A stretch of DNA of 64,000 nt from Desulfosarcina alkanivorans (lineage in GTDB: Bacteria; Desulfobacterota; Desulfobacteria; Desulfobacterales; Desulfosarcinaceae): NCBI RefSeq assembly GCF_009688945.1, contig NZ_AP021874.1, positions 4,774,001 to 4,838,000 on the forward strand, written 5' to 3'. Under the pieces are notes generated by a model. That model searched no databases. It saw only the letters and a program-made list of their open reading frames with translations, and had not been told where the DNA came from. Position numbers and translations under genes: made by a program. The first letter of the stretch is position 1. The number at the start of each line of letters is the position of its first letter. Positions 46,892 through 57,693 of the stretch are shown here, piece after piece.

Positions 46892-47048
46892 GCACATTCG
46901 GGAGAAACGGCAGGTCCGAGGGAAAAATGAAAGATGTCGGCATCCGGATTCCTGCCCGGCTGAACCTGTTTTCGCATCAAGCGGTCAATCCGGCTGTTTT
47001 TTTGAACTGAATCGATTCAGAACCGAAAAGGGAAAGGGGAAGCAACGA

Positions 47049-47987
47049 ATGGGAAGCCCAACGCCACCGAAAGCGATCATCACCGCCGCCGTAACCGGCG
47101 CCATCCACACCCCGACCATGTCTCCGTATTTACCACTCACGCCGGAGCAATTGATCGATGACATCATGAGCGTTTACGACGCCGGGGGCGCCGTGGCACA
47201 CCTGCACGTTCGCGACCCGGAAACCGGTCAGCCTAAAGCGGATCAGGAAATATTCCGGGAAGTGGCCGCCGAAGTCAAACGCCGCTGCGACATCGTCCTG
47301 TGCACCACCACCGGCGGCAGCCTCGGCGACACGGTGGAAAACCGGGCCAAGGTGGTTTCCAGCCTGGAGCCGGAACTGGCCTCCCTGAATGCCGGCTCCC
47401 TGAATTTTGCCCTGTTTCACGTGGTTCCCAAATATGAAGGCCTTTGGAAACACGAATGGGAAAAACAATATCTGGCCGGCACCGATGATTTCATTTTCCC
47501 CAACACGTTCTACACCATAGGCGAATTCACCGAACTGATGAGCCGGTACGGGACCAAGCCGGAATTCGAGATATACGACGTGGGCATGATCAACAACCTT
47601 GCCTACCTGATCAACTCCGGACAGATTCAGACGCCCGTTTATCTGCAATTCGTGCTGGGCATCCTGGGCGGCATTCCGGCCACCGTGGAAAATCTGGTCT
47701 ACCTGGTCCAGACCGCCCGTCAGCAGATCGGCGATTTTGAATGGTCGGTGTGTGCAGCCGGCCGGGCCCAGTTTGCCATGACCACCCATGCCCTGCTCAT
47801 GGGCGGCCATGCCCGTGTGGGGCTGGAGGACAACCTCTATCTTGAAAAGGGGGTCCTGGCCAAGAGCAGCGGCGAGCAGGTGGCCAAACTCAAACGCATT
47901 GCCGGCGAACTGGGTGTGGAGACCGCCACGCCAGCAGAGGCCCGCCGGATATTGGGGCTGAAAGGACTGGACAAGGTCAATTTCTAG
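47049..47987 (+). CDS. Beta-keto acid cleavage enzyme (BKACE)
   Basis: 312 residues after AGGGGAAG. BKACE signatures: TAAVTGAIHTP, the metal-binding HLHVRDPETG (two His and Asp), LCTTTGGS, and the C-terminal ARVGLEDNLYL. These zinc enzymes condense a beta-keto acid with acetyl-CoA to give acetoacetate plus a CoA ester. The next gene activates acetoacetate, which fits that product. The substrate beta-keto acid cannot be read; the best-known one is 3-keto-5-aminohexanoate (lysine fermentation), whose other genes are absent here. Confidence 0.9.
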   Translation: MGSPTPPKAIITAAVTGAIHTPTMSPYLPLTPEQLIDDIMSVYDAGGAVAHLHVRDPETGQPKADQEIFREVAAEVKRRCDIVLCTTTGGSLGDTVENRAKVVSSLEPELASLNAGSLNFALFHVVPKYEGLWKHEWEKQYLAGTDDFIFPNTFYTIGEFTELMSRYGTKPEFEIYDVGMINNLAYLINSGQIQTPVYLQFVLGILGGIPATVENLVYLVQTARQQIGDFEWSVCAAGRAQFAMTTHALLMGGHARVGLEDNLYLEKGVLAKSSGEQVAKLKRIAGELGVETATPAEARRILGLKGLDKVNF

Positions 47988-48055
47988 TCCCCGGCCAGAA
48001 ACGGCATCTGCAATCCAACCTTTCTGGACGACCACTTTATCGAAAAGGAGGCAGC

Positions 48056-50017
<1,962 letters not shown>

Positions 50018-50132
50018 CCCTGCCCGCAGGGCCTGGATGGATCATCGGCCCGGGCGACCCCCCGGGCCCCGGTTTCCATTCGGTGCCGGAACTCGTGCGG
50101 CGCCGTCCAATGTCAATCTAAAGGAGGAGCAC

Positions 50133-51536
50133 ATGTTAAGTGGTATCGGAACGTTTTTTGCTGAGCGGTTTAGACGATGGTTGCCGGATTCCTTCATTTT
50201 TGCCCTGATCCTCACGCTCATCGCGGCGGTCTGGGCCTTGTTCGCCGTGGATGCAGGGCCGGTGAAAATCGCCGAGGCCTGGTACAAAGGCTTCTGGATC
50301 CTGTTGAAATTCGCCATGCAGATGGTGCTGATCCTGGTCACCGGCTACGCGATTGCCATCAGCCCCGTTGCCAGCCGGTTCATCGACTGGCTGGCCGGCC
50401 GGATCAACCGGCCGCTGTGGGTATACGCCAGCGTGGTTTTTGTCGGCCAAATTTTTACACTGATCTCGTGGGGGTGGATCGTACTCGTGGCCGTACTGGC
50501 ACGGGAATTGTCCATGCGGGTCAAAGGCGTCGATTATCGGCTGGCTGCAGCCGCGGTGTATGCCTCCTTTCTGCCCTGGCACGGCGGCCTGTCCGGCTCC
50601 ATCCCGCTGGTGCTCAATACCCCAGAGAATTTTCTGATCAAGGCCGGGGTGCTTTCCGGAATCATCCCCACGACGCTGACCCTGGGCAGCCCGATGAACA
50701 TTGTGATCAGCCTGGGGCTGCTCTTCACGCTGCCCCTGCTGTTCATGCTGATGCGCCCGCAAAAGGAAAACGTGCAGACCTTCGATGATCTGCGAGCGGG
50801 TGATGCGCCCGTCAAACCGCTGAGTGTCGAAGAGGAGGCCAACAGCCTGTGCCTGTCGCAGAAATGCATCAGCGATACACTCAATTCCTCATGGATTATC
50901 AGCGTGTTGATCATTCTCATGGGCCTGTACATTATCGTCTCCCACTTCTGGGCCAAGGGATTTGACATCAACCTCAACATCATGAACTTTCTGTTCATCA
51001 TCCTGGGCATGATGGCCCACAAGACGCCTATCCGCTACGTCGTGGCCATGAAGCGGGCCTGCTCCAATGTGTCCGGCATTATCATGCAGTTTCCCTTTTA
51101 CGCCGGCATCATGGGCATCATGATCTACACGGGCCTGGGCAAACAGGTGGCCACCTCCCTGGCGGCCTCCACCTCACCGGGAAGCTTTCCCCTGGTGGCT
51201 TTTCTCACCGGCGGCCTGCTCAACATCTTCGTGCCCTCTGGCGGGGGTGAATGGGCCGTCGTGGGCCAGCCCATCGTCGAAGCGGCCAAGACCGTTGCCG
51301 CCAGCGCCGGCATGACCGTCGAGGCCACCCAGGCCTTCATCGCCAAATCTTCCATGGCCGTGGGCTACGGCGACAGCTGGACGAACATGATCCAGCCGTT
51401 CTGGACCCTGGCCTTCTTCCCCATCGTGGCCGCCGGCAGCAGCCTGCAGGCCCGTGACATCATGGGGTACACCTTCGTGGCCTTGCTGTGGTCCTTTGTT
51501 ATCTTCGCGCTGGGGGTCACCTTCCTGCCCATGTAG
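50133..51536 (+). CDS. atoE: AtoE-type short-chain fatty acid transporter
   Basis: 467 residues from the ATG at 50133 after AAAGGAGGAG. It follows AtoE throughout: RWLPDSFIFALILTLIAAVWAL, MQMVLILVTGYAIA, MNFLFIILGMMAHKTPI, FPFYAGIMGIM, LLNIFVPSGGGEWAV and DIMGYTFVALL. About 11-12 helices. In E. coli AtoE is tied to acetoacetate and butyrate uptake; the same substrate class fits here. Last gene of the regulator-BKACE-ligase-carrier operon. Confidence 0.9.
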   Translation: MLSGIGTFFAERFRRWLPDSFIFALILTLIAAVWALFAVDAGPVKIAEAWYKGFWILLKFAMQMVLILVTGYAIAISPVASRFIDWLAGRINRPLWVYASVVFVGQIFTLISWGWIVLVAVLARELSMRVKGVDYRLAAAAVYASFLPWHGGLSGSIPLVLNTPENFLIKAGVLSGIIPTTLTLGSPMNIVISLGLLFTLPLLFMLMRPQKENVQTFDDLRAGDAPVKPLSVEEEANSLCLSQKCISDTLNSSWIISVLIILMGLYIIVSHFWAKGFDINLNIMNFLFIILGMMAHKTPIRYVVAMKRACSNVSGIIMQFPFYAGIMGIMIYTGLGKQVATSLAASTSPGSFPLVAFLTGGLLNIFVPSGGGEWAVVGQPIVEAAKTVAASAGMTVEATQAFIAKSSMAVGYGDSWTNMIQPFWTLAFFPIVAAGSSLQARDIMGYTFVALLWSFVIFALGVTFLPM

Positions 51537-51776
51537 CGTCGATCGATCTGACCGGGGGGGGCGTCTATGCCCCCTCGTTCTTCTCGAGCGTCCAACCGAC
51601 GGCCCCCCGCTGGCATCCATGCAATTCAACAACGGGCAGGATCCTGCAGGCGGACGCATGCGTATCGGTTTCATTACCTTCCGCTTCCCCATTCCATAAC
51701 GGCGCAGTCATCCTCAATGGCACAGCGCGCTCGGATGCCGATCCGCTTGCCTTACGGGCCGGTCATGCGTCGACGA

Positions 51777-52214
51777 TCATCGAACCACCAGCCAGGTTCC
51801 CAGCAGCATCAGTCCCATGCCGGACAGGCGCGTCAGGTCGATGGGCCGCAGGTCGGCGCCCAGTATGCCGAAATGATCGAGGATGGCGCCGGTGATAAAC
51901 TGGGCGGCGACGATGACGGTCATGGCGGTCACCAATCCCAGTCGTGCCGTGCCGTATCCGATGGCGCCGACGATCACCAGCCCCAGTACCCCGGCGGACA
52001 GTGCATACCAGGGCACCATCGGCCAGGCCGCCAGGTTCCCGCCCCGGTTGATCAGCATGGCCAGTCCGACCAGCAGTCCCCCGCTGCCATAGGTGATGAA
52101 CATGCTTTCCAGCGTGCCGATCTGTTTGTCCATCAGGCCCATGAACTGGGCCTGGATCGCCACGGCGATGCCGCCGATGGCAGCGACGATGATCAGTGGA
52201 TTGGATGCGCCCAA
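51777..52214 (-). CDS. DMT-superfamily membrane protein (DUF606/YdcZ type)
   Basis: 145 residues. The start is TTG at 52214 with AAAGGAA seven bases upstream; there is no ATG. Five hydrophobic helices, first IIVAAIGGIAVAIQAQFMG, a Gly-rich GSGGLLVGLAML and a GLVTAMTVIVAAQFITGA helix, characteristic of the DUF606 half-transporters. These usually pair as homo- or heterodimers. Substrate unknown. Confidence 0.75.
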   Translation of the reverse strand: MGASNPLIIVAAIGGIAVAIQAQFMGLMDKQIGTLESMFITYGSGGLLVGLAMLINRGGNLAAWPMVPWYALSAGVLGLVIVGAIGYGTARLGLVTAMTVIVAAQFITGAILDHFGILGADLRPIDLTRLSGMGLMLLGTWLVVR

Positions 52215-52291
52215 TTCGGGATTCCTTTCTTCTGGGGGTCAGTGATGGCATTATGTGGGGGGCCGGCTGCAGGGGAATGAAAAACTGTCGC

Positions 52292-52528
52292 CTACAACCG
52301 CCGAAGCGGCGTGAAGAGATATTCCAGCCCGTTGACTTTGATTTCATAGACCATGCGAAGCATGTCGCCCAACTGCCCGGACGGAAAGCCCTTGTTGGAC
52401 AGCCATATGACGTAGGCCTCCGGCAGGTCGATCAGCCGGCGGTCCCTGTACCTGCCGAAAGGCATGCGCATGCCGGCCAGCTTGAGCAGCACATCCGGAT
52501 CCGGTTGACATTCCGTGTCATTCCCCAT
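52292..52528 (-). CDS. DUF3820 small protein
   Basis: 78 residues from the ATG at 52528 with AAAGGAG upstream (the frame runs back to 52732 without protein-like sequence). MPFGRYRDRRLIDLPEAYVIWLSNKGFPSGQLGDML and VYEIKVNGLEYL match the DUF3820 pattern. The family is small and cytoplasmic; its role is not established. Confidence 0.75.
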   Translation of the reverse strand: MGNDTECQPDPDVLLKLAGMRMPFGRYRDRRLIDLPEAYVIWLSNKGFPSGQLGDMLRMVYEIKVNGLEYLFTPLRRL

Positions 52529-52819
52529 GGGGCTCCTTTCCTCAACGGGTAAACGAATTGAAGTGATTATCCGCACCACTGAAAAATGGCAAGCCCCATG
52601 TTCCCTTTTCCCATGCACGATTCGAGTGCATGCCGGCCTGGTCCTCCGATTGACCGGTTTCAGGCCAGTGTTTTCCCGATGGCCTGTCATGCTGAGTTTG
52701 AAAACCCGGATCGAGGCCTTATGTTTTCCCAACGTGCGTTCAACCTTATCCTGTCATCCGGTGTCCGGTTCTGATTGAATGCCAAATGTTCGATTTGCCT
52801 GCTGAGAGGAACGACAACC

Positions 52820-53485
52820 ATGGCCCTGCTTGAAGCGCGCCACATCACCAAAACCTACACCGTGGACCACCGCACCATCACCGTACTGGAGGATGTGTCC
52901 CTGGCGGTGGACCCGGGGGAGTTCATTGTCATCGCCGGCAGCAGCGGCAGCGGCAAAACCACCCTGCTGACCCTGCTGTCCGGGCTGGACCATCCCACGT
53001 CGGGCCAGGTATGCATCGATGGCCGGGACATCACCGACGCCACCGAAGAGCAGCTGGCGCCGCTGCGCAACCGCACCATCGGCTTCGTGTTCCAGTCTTT
53101 CCACCTGGTGCCGTCCATGACCGCCAGGGAGAACATCATGTTTCCGGCCGAGTTGACCGGGGATACCGAAGCCCGTGTGCGTGCCGGGCAGCTGCTGTCC
53201 CGGGTGGGTCTGTCGGCGCGGGCGGACAACCTGCCCAGCCAGCTGTCCGGGGGGGAAAAGCAGCGCATCGCTCTGTGCCGAGCCCTGATCAACCGGCCCA
53301 AGCTGCTTTTTGCCGACGAGCCCACCGGCAACCTGGATTCGGAGAATGGCGCGACCGTTCTGGCCCAGCTGATCGATCTGAAAAACGAACACGGGGCCAC
53401 CCTGGTGCTGGTCACCCACAATCCGGAGATCGCCGGTGCCGCCGACCGTGTGCTGACCCTCAAAGACGGACACCTGACAGGATAG
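52820..53485 (+). CDS. ABC transporter ATP-binding protein (YbbA/LolD-like)
   Basis: 221 residues from the ATG at 52820 after GAGAGGA. Walker A GSSGSGKTT, signature LSGGEKQRIALCRAL, Walker B LLFADEPTGNLD and the H-loop VLVTHNP. The short length and FtsX-type partner six bases downstream place it in the MacB/LolD/YbbA group. With the GDSL esterase gene that follows, the arrangement matches E. coli ybbA-ybbP-tesA (in a different order). Confidence 0.9.
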   Translation: MALLEARHITKTYTVDHRTITVLEDVSLAVDPGEFIVIAGSSGSGKTTLLTLLSGLDHPTSGQVCIDGRDITDATEEQLAPLRNRTIGFVFQSFHLVPSMTARENIMFPAELTGDTEARVRAGQLLSRVGLSARADNLPSQLSGGEKQRIALCRALINRPKLLFADEPTGNLDSENGATVLAQLIDLKNEHGATLVLVTHNPEIAGAADRVLTLKDGHLTG

Positions 53486-53491
53486 CCGCCC

Positions 53492-55987
53492 ATGCGTCAC
53501 ATGCCAACCATCCTCCGCCAGGTGCGGCGCTCCTCCCGACAGGCCGGACTGTTCGTGCTCTGCGTGGCCCTTTCCCTGAGCACCCTGACCGCTTTTTCCG
53601 GGTTTTCCAGGAGTGTGGGCCGGGCCCTGTTGAATGACGCGCGCAGCCTGCATGCCGCCGACATCGTTATCCGCTCCTACGATCCCATCTCGGCGGCCCT
53701 CTCCCGGGCCATCGACCGCCTGGCGGACCAGGGGCGGGTTGAGCGGGTCGACGTTCACGAATTTTACACGGTGGTGCGGGCGGCCGACGAATCGGCGTCC
53801 GTGCTGTCCAGCCTGAAAGTGGTCCAGCCGGGCTACCCCTTCTACGGCCGGGTGACCCTGAAATCGGATCGGCCGTTCGGCCAGGTTCTGGCACCGGGCA
53901 CGTGCATCGTTGAACAGACCCTTCTGGATCGAACCGTGCTCCGGGTGGGGGGGCGGTTAAAAGTGGGCTACGCCGTGCTGACGATTGCCGACGTGGTGGT
54001 TGCCGAACCGGACCGGCCCCTGGACCTGTTCGCCTTCGGCCCGCGGGTATTCCTTCACAGTGCCGACCTGGACGCCCTGGGGCTGATGGCCACCGGCAGC
54101 CGCATCCAGCGCGTGGTGCTGCTCAAGGTTCCTGACCCGGTTCAGGTGGAATCCATTGCCGCACGCCTGAAACAGGCCGCACCCGAGGGCGGGGAGCGCA
54201 TCGACACCTACCTGACGGCCCGGTCGGCCGTGAAGCGTTTTCTGGACAGTCTGCTCTTCTTCCTCAAACTGGTGGGGCTGTTCATCCTGATCGTGTCCGG
54301 GCTGGGTATCCAAAGCACCCTCATGGCCCTGTTCAATGAAAAACAGCCCACCATCGCCGTGATGAAAACCGTCGGCGCCGGCAGCCGGTTCATCACCGTC
54401 CATTTCATGCTCATGGTGTTTGTGCTGGGCGCCGCGGGTACCGCTGCCGGTATCCTGGCCGGTGCGGCCGTCCAGGCGGGTCTGGCCTGGATGATGGCCC
54501 CGCTGCTGCCCGGGCGCCTGGGCCTGTCCATATCCTGGGGCGGGGTGGCGGAGGCCCTCATGCTGGGGTTTGCCGTCGTCGTCCTGTTTTCGTTTCTGCC
54601 CCTGTACCGGCTCCGGCAGATGCGCCCCGTGGCCATTTTCAACCGCCGGCCGTCCGCCGGGATCAGGCGCTGGCCCTATTACCTGTCCGGCGTCCTGATC
54701 CTGCTCTTTTTTCTGGCCCTGGTGCTGTGGCATATGCGCGACATCCGTTTCGGCTTGTATTTCGCGGGCGCCGTGGCCGCCATGATCCTGGTGGCGGCCC
54801 TTCTGGCCCAGGTCCTGCTGGGGGCCGTCAAACGCCTGCCGGTACGCCACCTGGCGCTGCGACAGGCCATCAAGGGACTGTTTCGACAGGGCAACGCCTC
54901 CCGGGCCATCATGATCACCCTGACCGTCTCCCTGACCGTGATTTTCGGCGATTATCTTATCGAACGAAACCTGACCGCCACCTTTGTGCAGTCTTTTCCC
55001 GCCGACGCCCCCAACGCCTTTTTCGTGGACATTCAACCCGGCCAGACCGGCGCGTTTGCCGCCGCCATCGGAGGCCCGGTGACGTTTTACCCCATCGTGC
55101 GGGCGCGCATCACGGCGGTGAACGACCAGGCGATCGACCGGCGCCGGGAGGGCAAAAAGCGCCGTGACAACCTGTCACGGGTGTTCAACCTGACCTACCG
55201 GGAAACCTTGCTGGACGATGAGACCCTGGTCGACGGCGACGCGCTTTTTCGAAGCGACTGGACCGGGCCCCAGGTGTCGGTCATGGACACCGTGGTGGCC
55301 ATGCGCGAGATGAAAATCGGTGACCGCATCCGCTTCAAGATACAGGGCGTTCCCCTGACGGCACGCATTTCCAGCATCCGTACGCGCGACAACCGGTCCC
55401 TGAGCCCGTTTTTCTATTTTGTGTTTCCGGAGGCGGTGCTGGCCCAGGCCCCGCAGACCCTGTTTGCCGCCCTGAGGGTGGATGCCGGCGGGCTGGGACC
55501 GCTGCAGACCCGAATCGTCGCCCGGTTTCCCAACATCAGCGTCATCGACATGTCCCAGACCATCACTGTTTTTGCCCGGCTGATGGCCAGGTTGTCACGG
55601 ATCGTCCGCGTTTTCAGCTCGTTCAGCATCCTGGCCGGCATCCTGATCCTGGTCAGCGCCGTGTTCGCCACCCGCGCCGAACGGGTGATGGAGGCGGTCT
55701 ACTACAAAATTCTGGGTGCCGGCAGGCGCTTCGTCCTTACCGTATTTGCGCTGGAAAACCTGATGCTCGGCATGCTCAGCAGCCTGCTGGCCCTGGCCAT
55801 GGCACAGGCGGGCGCGTACTGGGTCTGTGCGTTTAAATTCGACATCGGCTACCGGCCTTTTCCAATGGTGTCGCTGGCCATGATCGGGCTCACCGTTCTG
55901 CTGACCGTCACCGTGGGCCTGGTCGCTTCGCGGTCGATCATGACCCAAAAACCGGTTTCTTACCTCAGGAATCAGCAAAATGAATAA
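53492..55987 (+). CDS. FtsX-like ABC permease (YbbP type)
   Basis: 831 residues. Ten membrane helices in the YbbP pattern: one N-terminal, a large periplasmic domain (residues ~45-250), a three-helix FtsX bundle (FLKLVGLFILIVSGLGIQS...), two extra helices, another large loop and a final FtsX bundle (SSFSILAGILILVSAVF). The C-terminal loop AEPVYYKILGAGRR-like element (VYYKILGAGRRF) is the coupling helix to the ATPase. These machines are mechanotransmitters acting on lipoproteins or esterases rather than classic transporters. Its stop codon lies in the left edge of the 55983-56134 palindrome. Confidence 0.88.
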   Translation: MRHMPTILRQVRRSSRQAGLFVLCVALSLSTLTAFSGFSRSVGRALLNDARSLHAADIVIRSYDPISAALSRAIDRLADQGRVERVDVHEFYTVVRAADESASVLSSLKVVQPGYPFYGRVTLKSDRPFGQVLAPGTCIVEQTLLDRTVLRVGGRLKVGYAVLTIADVVVAEPDRPLDLFAFGPRVFLHSADLDALGLMATGSRIQRVVLLKVPDPVQVESIAARLKQAAPEGGERIDTYLTARSAVKRFLDSLLFFLKLVGLFILIVSGLGIQSTLMALFNEKQPTIAVMKTVGAGSRFITVHFMLMVFVLGAAGTAAGILAGAAVQAGLAWMMAPLLPGRLGLSISWGGVAEALMLGFAVVVLFSFLPLYRLRQMRPVAIFNRRPSAGIRRWPYYLSGVLILLFFLALVLWHMRDIRFGLYFAGAVAAMILVAALLAQVLLGAVKRLPVRHLALRQAIKGLFRQGNASRAIMITLTVSLTVIFGDYLIERNLTATFVQSFPADAPNAFFVDIQPGQTGAFAAAIGGPVTFYPIVRARITAVNDQAIDRRREGKKRRDNLSRVFNLTYRETLLDDETLVDGDALFRSDWTGPQVSVMDTVVAMREMKIGDRIRFKIQGVPLTARISSIRTRDNRSLSPFFYFVFPEAVLAQAPQTLFAALRVDAGGLGPLQTRIVARFPNISVIDMSQTITVFARLMARLSRIVRVFSSFSILAGILILVSAVFATRAERVMEAVYYKILGAGRRFVLTVFALENLMLGMLSSLLALAMAQAGAYWVCAFKFDIGYRPFPMVSLAMIGLTVLLTVTVGLVASRSIMTQKPVSYLRNQQNE

Positions 55988-56134
55988 AAACGGATCACAA
56001 AAAGGTCTTTTGGCCCAATCTCTGTGTTGGGTATGCGTTTTAAATCCTCGACATACTGCAGTATGCCTGCGGCTTGAAACACATCCCCGCCTTGACCTTG
56101 GACCAAAATCCTCTTTTTGAGACAGTTTTTTATC
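55983..56134. repeat. Long imperfect palindrome, copy 2 of an intergenic element
   Basis: Symmetric about 56058.5 with central CATACTGCAGTATG (56052-56065) and arms matching out to the AATAAAAA/TTTTTTAT edges. Inserted between ybbP and the esterase gene; the ybbP stop codon falls within its first bases. Read on the minus strand it aligns with the palindrome at 34330-34466: CAAGGCG and GGCATA occur in both with the same 32-base span. Confidence 0.8.
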
Positions 56135-56143
56135 TGAAGGAGG

Positions 56144-56875
56144 ATGATGATAAAAAACGGAATAACGGTTCTGGCATCACATCTACAACGTTGGCCAAGA
56201 GTGAGTGCAGGGGTTGCCCTGCTGGTGATCGGCCTGATTTTGTCCGGCTGCAGCCAGGAGCAGGCGGTTGAGGAAGCTGCCGTGGCGTCCCAACCGCCCG
56301 AAGCGACTTATGCCGGCACCATCGTGGCCATGGGGGACAGCCTGACCGCCGGACTGGGTGTGGACGAAGAGCTGGCTTATCCGGCCCAGCTGGCCCGCCG
56401 GCTGCAGGCAGACGGTTACAACTACCGGGTGATCAATGCCGGGGTCAGCGGTGAAACCAGCAGCGGGGCCGTGTCGCGGATTCAATGGGTGACCGCCAGC
56501 CTGTCCCCGGACATCGTCATCCTGGAAACCGGGGCCAACGACGGGCTTCGGGGACTGGATCCCGGCCTGCTGGAAGCCAACCTGGACCGGCTTGTGGGTC
56601 TGTTGCGGGCCGAGGACATCCAGGTGATCCTGGCCGGCATGCTTATGCTGCCCAACCTCGGCCCCGGCTACACCCGGGCATTCGCCGAGATTTACCCGCG
56701 GGTTGCCGCCAGACACGGGGTGCTTTTCGTCCCTTTTTTTCTCGAGGGGGTGGCGGGAGAGGCCAGGCTCAACCAGGACGACCGGCTGCACCCCACGGCC
56801 GAAGGCTATGCCCGCATCGTGGAGACGGTCTACCCCGTTGTCGTCACGGCCATCCAACGGCACGGGGCCCGGTAA
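56144..56875 (+). CDS. GDSL esterase/lysophospholipase lipoprotein (TesA-like)
   Basis: 243 residues, AAGGAGG directly before the ATG. A lipoprotein signal ends in the lipobox LSGC (about residue 36). The SGNH hydrolase blocks are complete: VAMGDSLTAG (catalytic Ser), NAGVSGETSSG (Gly), ETGANDGLRG (Asn) and DRLHPTAEGY (Asp, His). TesA-type enzymes cleave thioesters, lysophospholipids and aryl esters in the periplasm. It is the third member of a ybbA-ybbP-tesA-like set. Confidence 0.9.
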   Translation: MMIKNGITVLASHLQRWPRVSAGVALLVIGLILSGCSQEQAVEEAAVASQPPEATYAGTIVAMGDSLTAGLGVDEELAYPAQLARRLQADGYNYRVINAGVSGETSSGAVSRIQWVTASLSPDIVILETGANDGLRGLDPGLLEANLDRLVGLLRAEDIQVILAGMLMLPNLGPGYTRAFAEIYPRVAARHGVLFVPFFLEGVAGEARLNQDDRLHPTAEGYARIVETVYPVVVTAIQRHGAR

Positions 56876-56951
56876 TCCCCTTTGGTCAGGACCCTTTTCG
56901 GATGGTGGCAATCGTGAATTCAAATATGCACCGATATGTGATAGAAAACCA

Positions 56952-56972
56952 ACCGTTCATGGATTGAACGGT
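56952..56972 (+). terminator. Short hairpin after the esterase gene
   Basis: 7-bp stem ACCGTTC/GAACGGT (56952-56958 with 56966-56972), loop of 7, then CGTTTC. Weak T-run. Confidence 0.45.
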
Positions 56973-57002
56973 CGTTTCTCATCCAAAGGAGATCCAGCAA
57001 CC

Positions 57003-57674
57003 GTGTCGTGGCATATGATCCGATCTTTTGGCGCGTCCGACTACCCGGCGGTCATGCGGTACCGGGATCCGGACACGGGGCAGTTCCGGTTCCGATCCTC
57101 GACCAGCCGACGGTTAACGCGGGAGATGCGCCGGAAAGACCGCTGGTATGTCGCCGGATGGAAGCTTCATCTGTCCATCTATCCGGCCGACTATGCCAGG
57201 GCCCTGCCGGCCCTCAGGCTGTTTGAAGACCGCGTGGCGCCGACCGGCCTGGTTTATAAATATGCGGCCTCCAAACGAATCTATGAAAGCTTCGTCGGCG
57301 AGGTGAGGGGTAAATTCGCCACGATATACTGCAGGGCGCCGTCGGAGATCCCAACGGCCATCTATCTGCTGAACCAGCTGTTCACCCAGGAGGGCATCAC
57401 GCCCGTCGATCGGCGCACCATCGATTCCCTGGACGGACTGAAGGTCGAACTGCCCCTGCTCGGCGGGTACGGCTTCGTCCGCTACGGGGCCTTTTGCTAC
57501 ACCAACGGGATCCTGGACCCCACCGATGCCAGCCGGGAACCCATGCAGGACAGCCGGCAATGCCCGTTTCCCCGATTCAGGGACCCGATCCGGCTGGCGG
57601 AGGACATTGCCGTGTTCAGGGATCTTCTCCAGCCCGGTTTCCCGCCGGCGGGGCCAGAGGCGGGGGCGGGGTGA
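57003..57674 (+). CDS. Orphan phospho-Ser/Thr lyase-like protein (OspF / class III-IV lanthipeptide synthetase lyase fold)
   Basis: 223 residues from a GTG at 57003, with AAAGGAG about eleven bases upstream; an ATG at 57015 is an alternative. The order of motifs follows the N-terminal lyase domain of LanKC/LanL enzymes and the OspF/SpvC phosphothreonine lyases: GWKLHLSIYP (Lys54, His56), a VYKY strand (Lys86), GKFATIY (Lys104), FVRYGAF (Arg160) and a closing LDPTDASREP...CPFPRF. Those families eliminate phosphate from Ser/Thr to give dehydro-amino acids. The kinase and cyclase domains of LanKC are absent. Recognised by motif memory, not by search. Confidence 0.6.
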   Translation: MSWHMIRSFGASDYPAVMRYRDPDTGQFRFRSSTSRRLTREMRRKDRWYVAGWKLHLSIYPADYARALPALRLFEDRVAPTGLVYKYAASKRIYESFVGEVRGKFATIYCRAPSEIPTAIYLLNQLFTQEGITPVDRRTIDSLDGLKVELPLLGGYGFVRYGAFCYTNGILDPTDASREPMQDSRQCPFPRFRDPIRLAEDIAVFRDLLQPGFPPAGPEAGAG

Positions 57675-57693
57675 ACCCATGGCCCGCCTGTCG

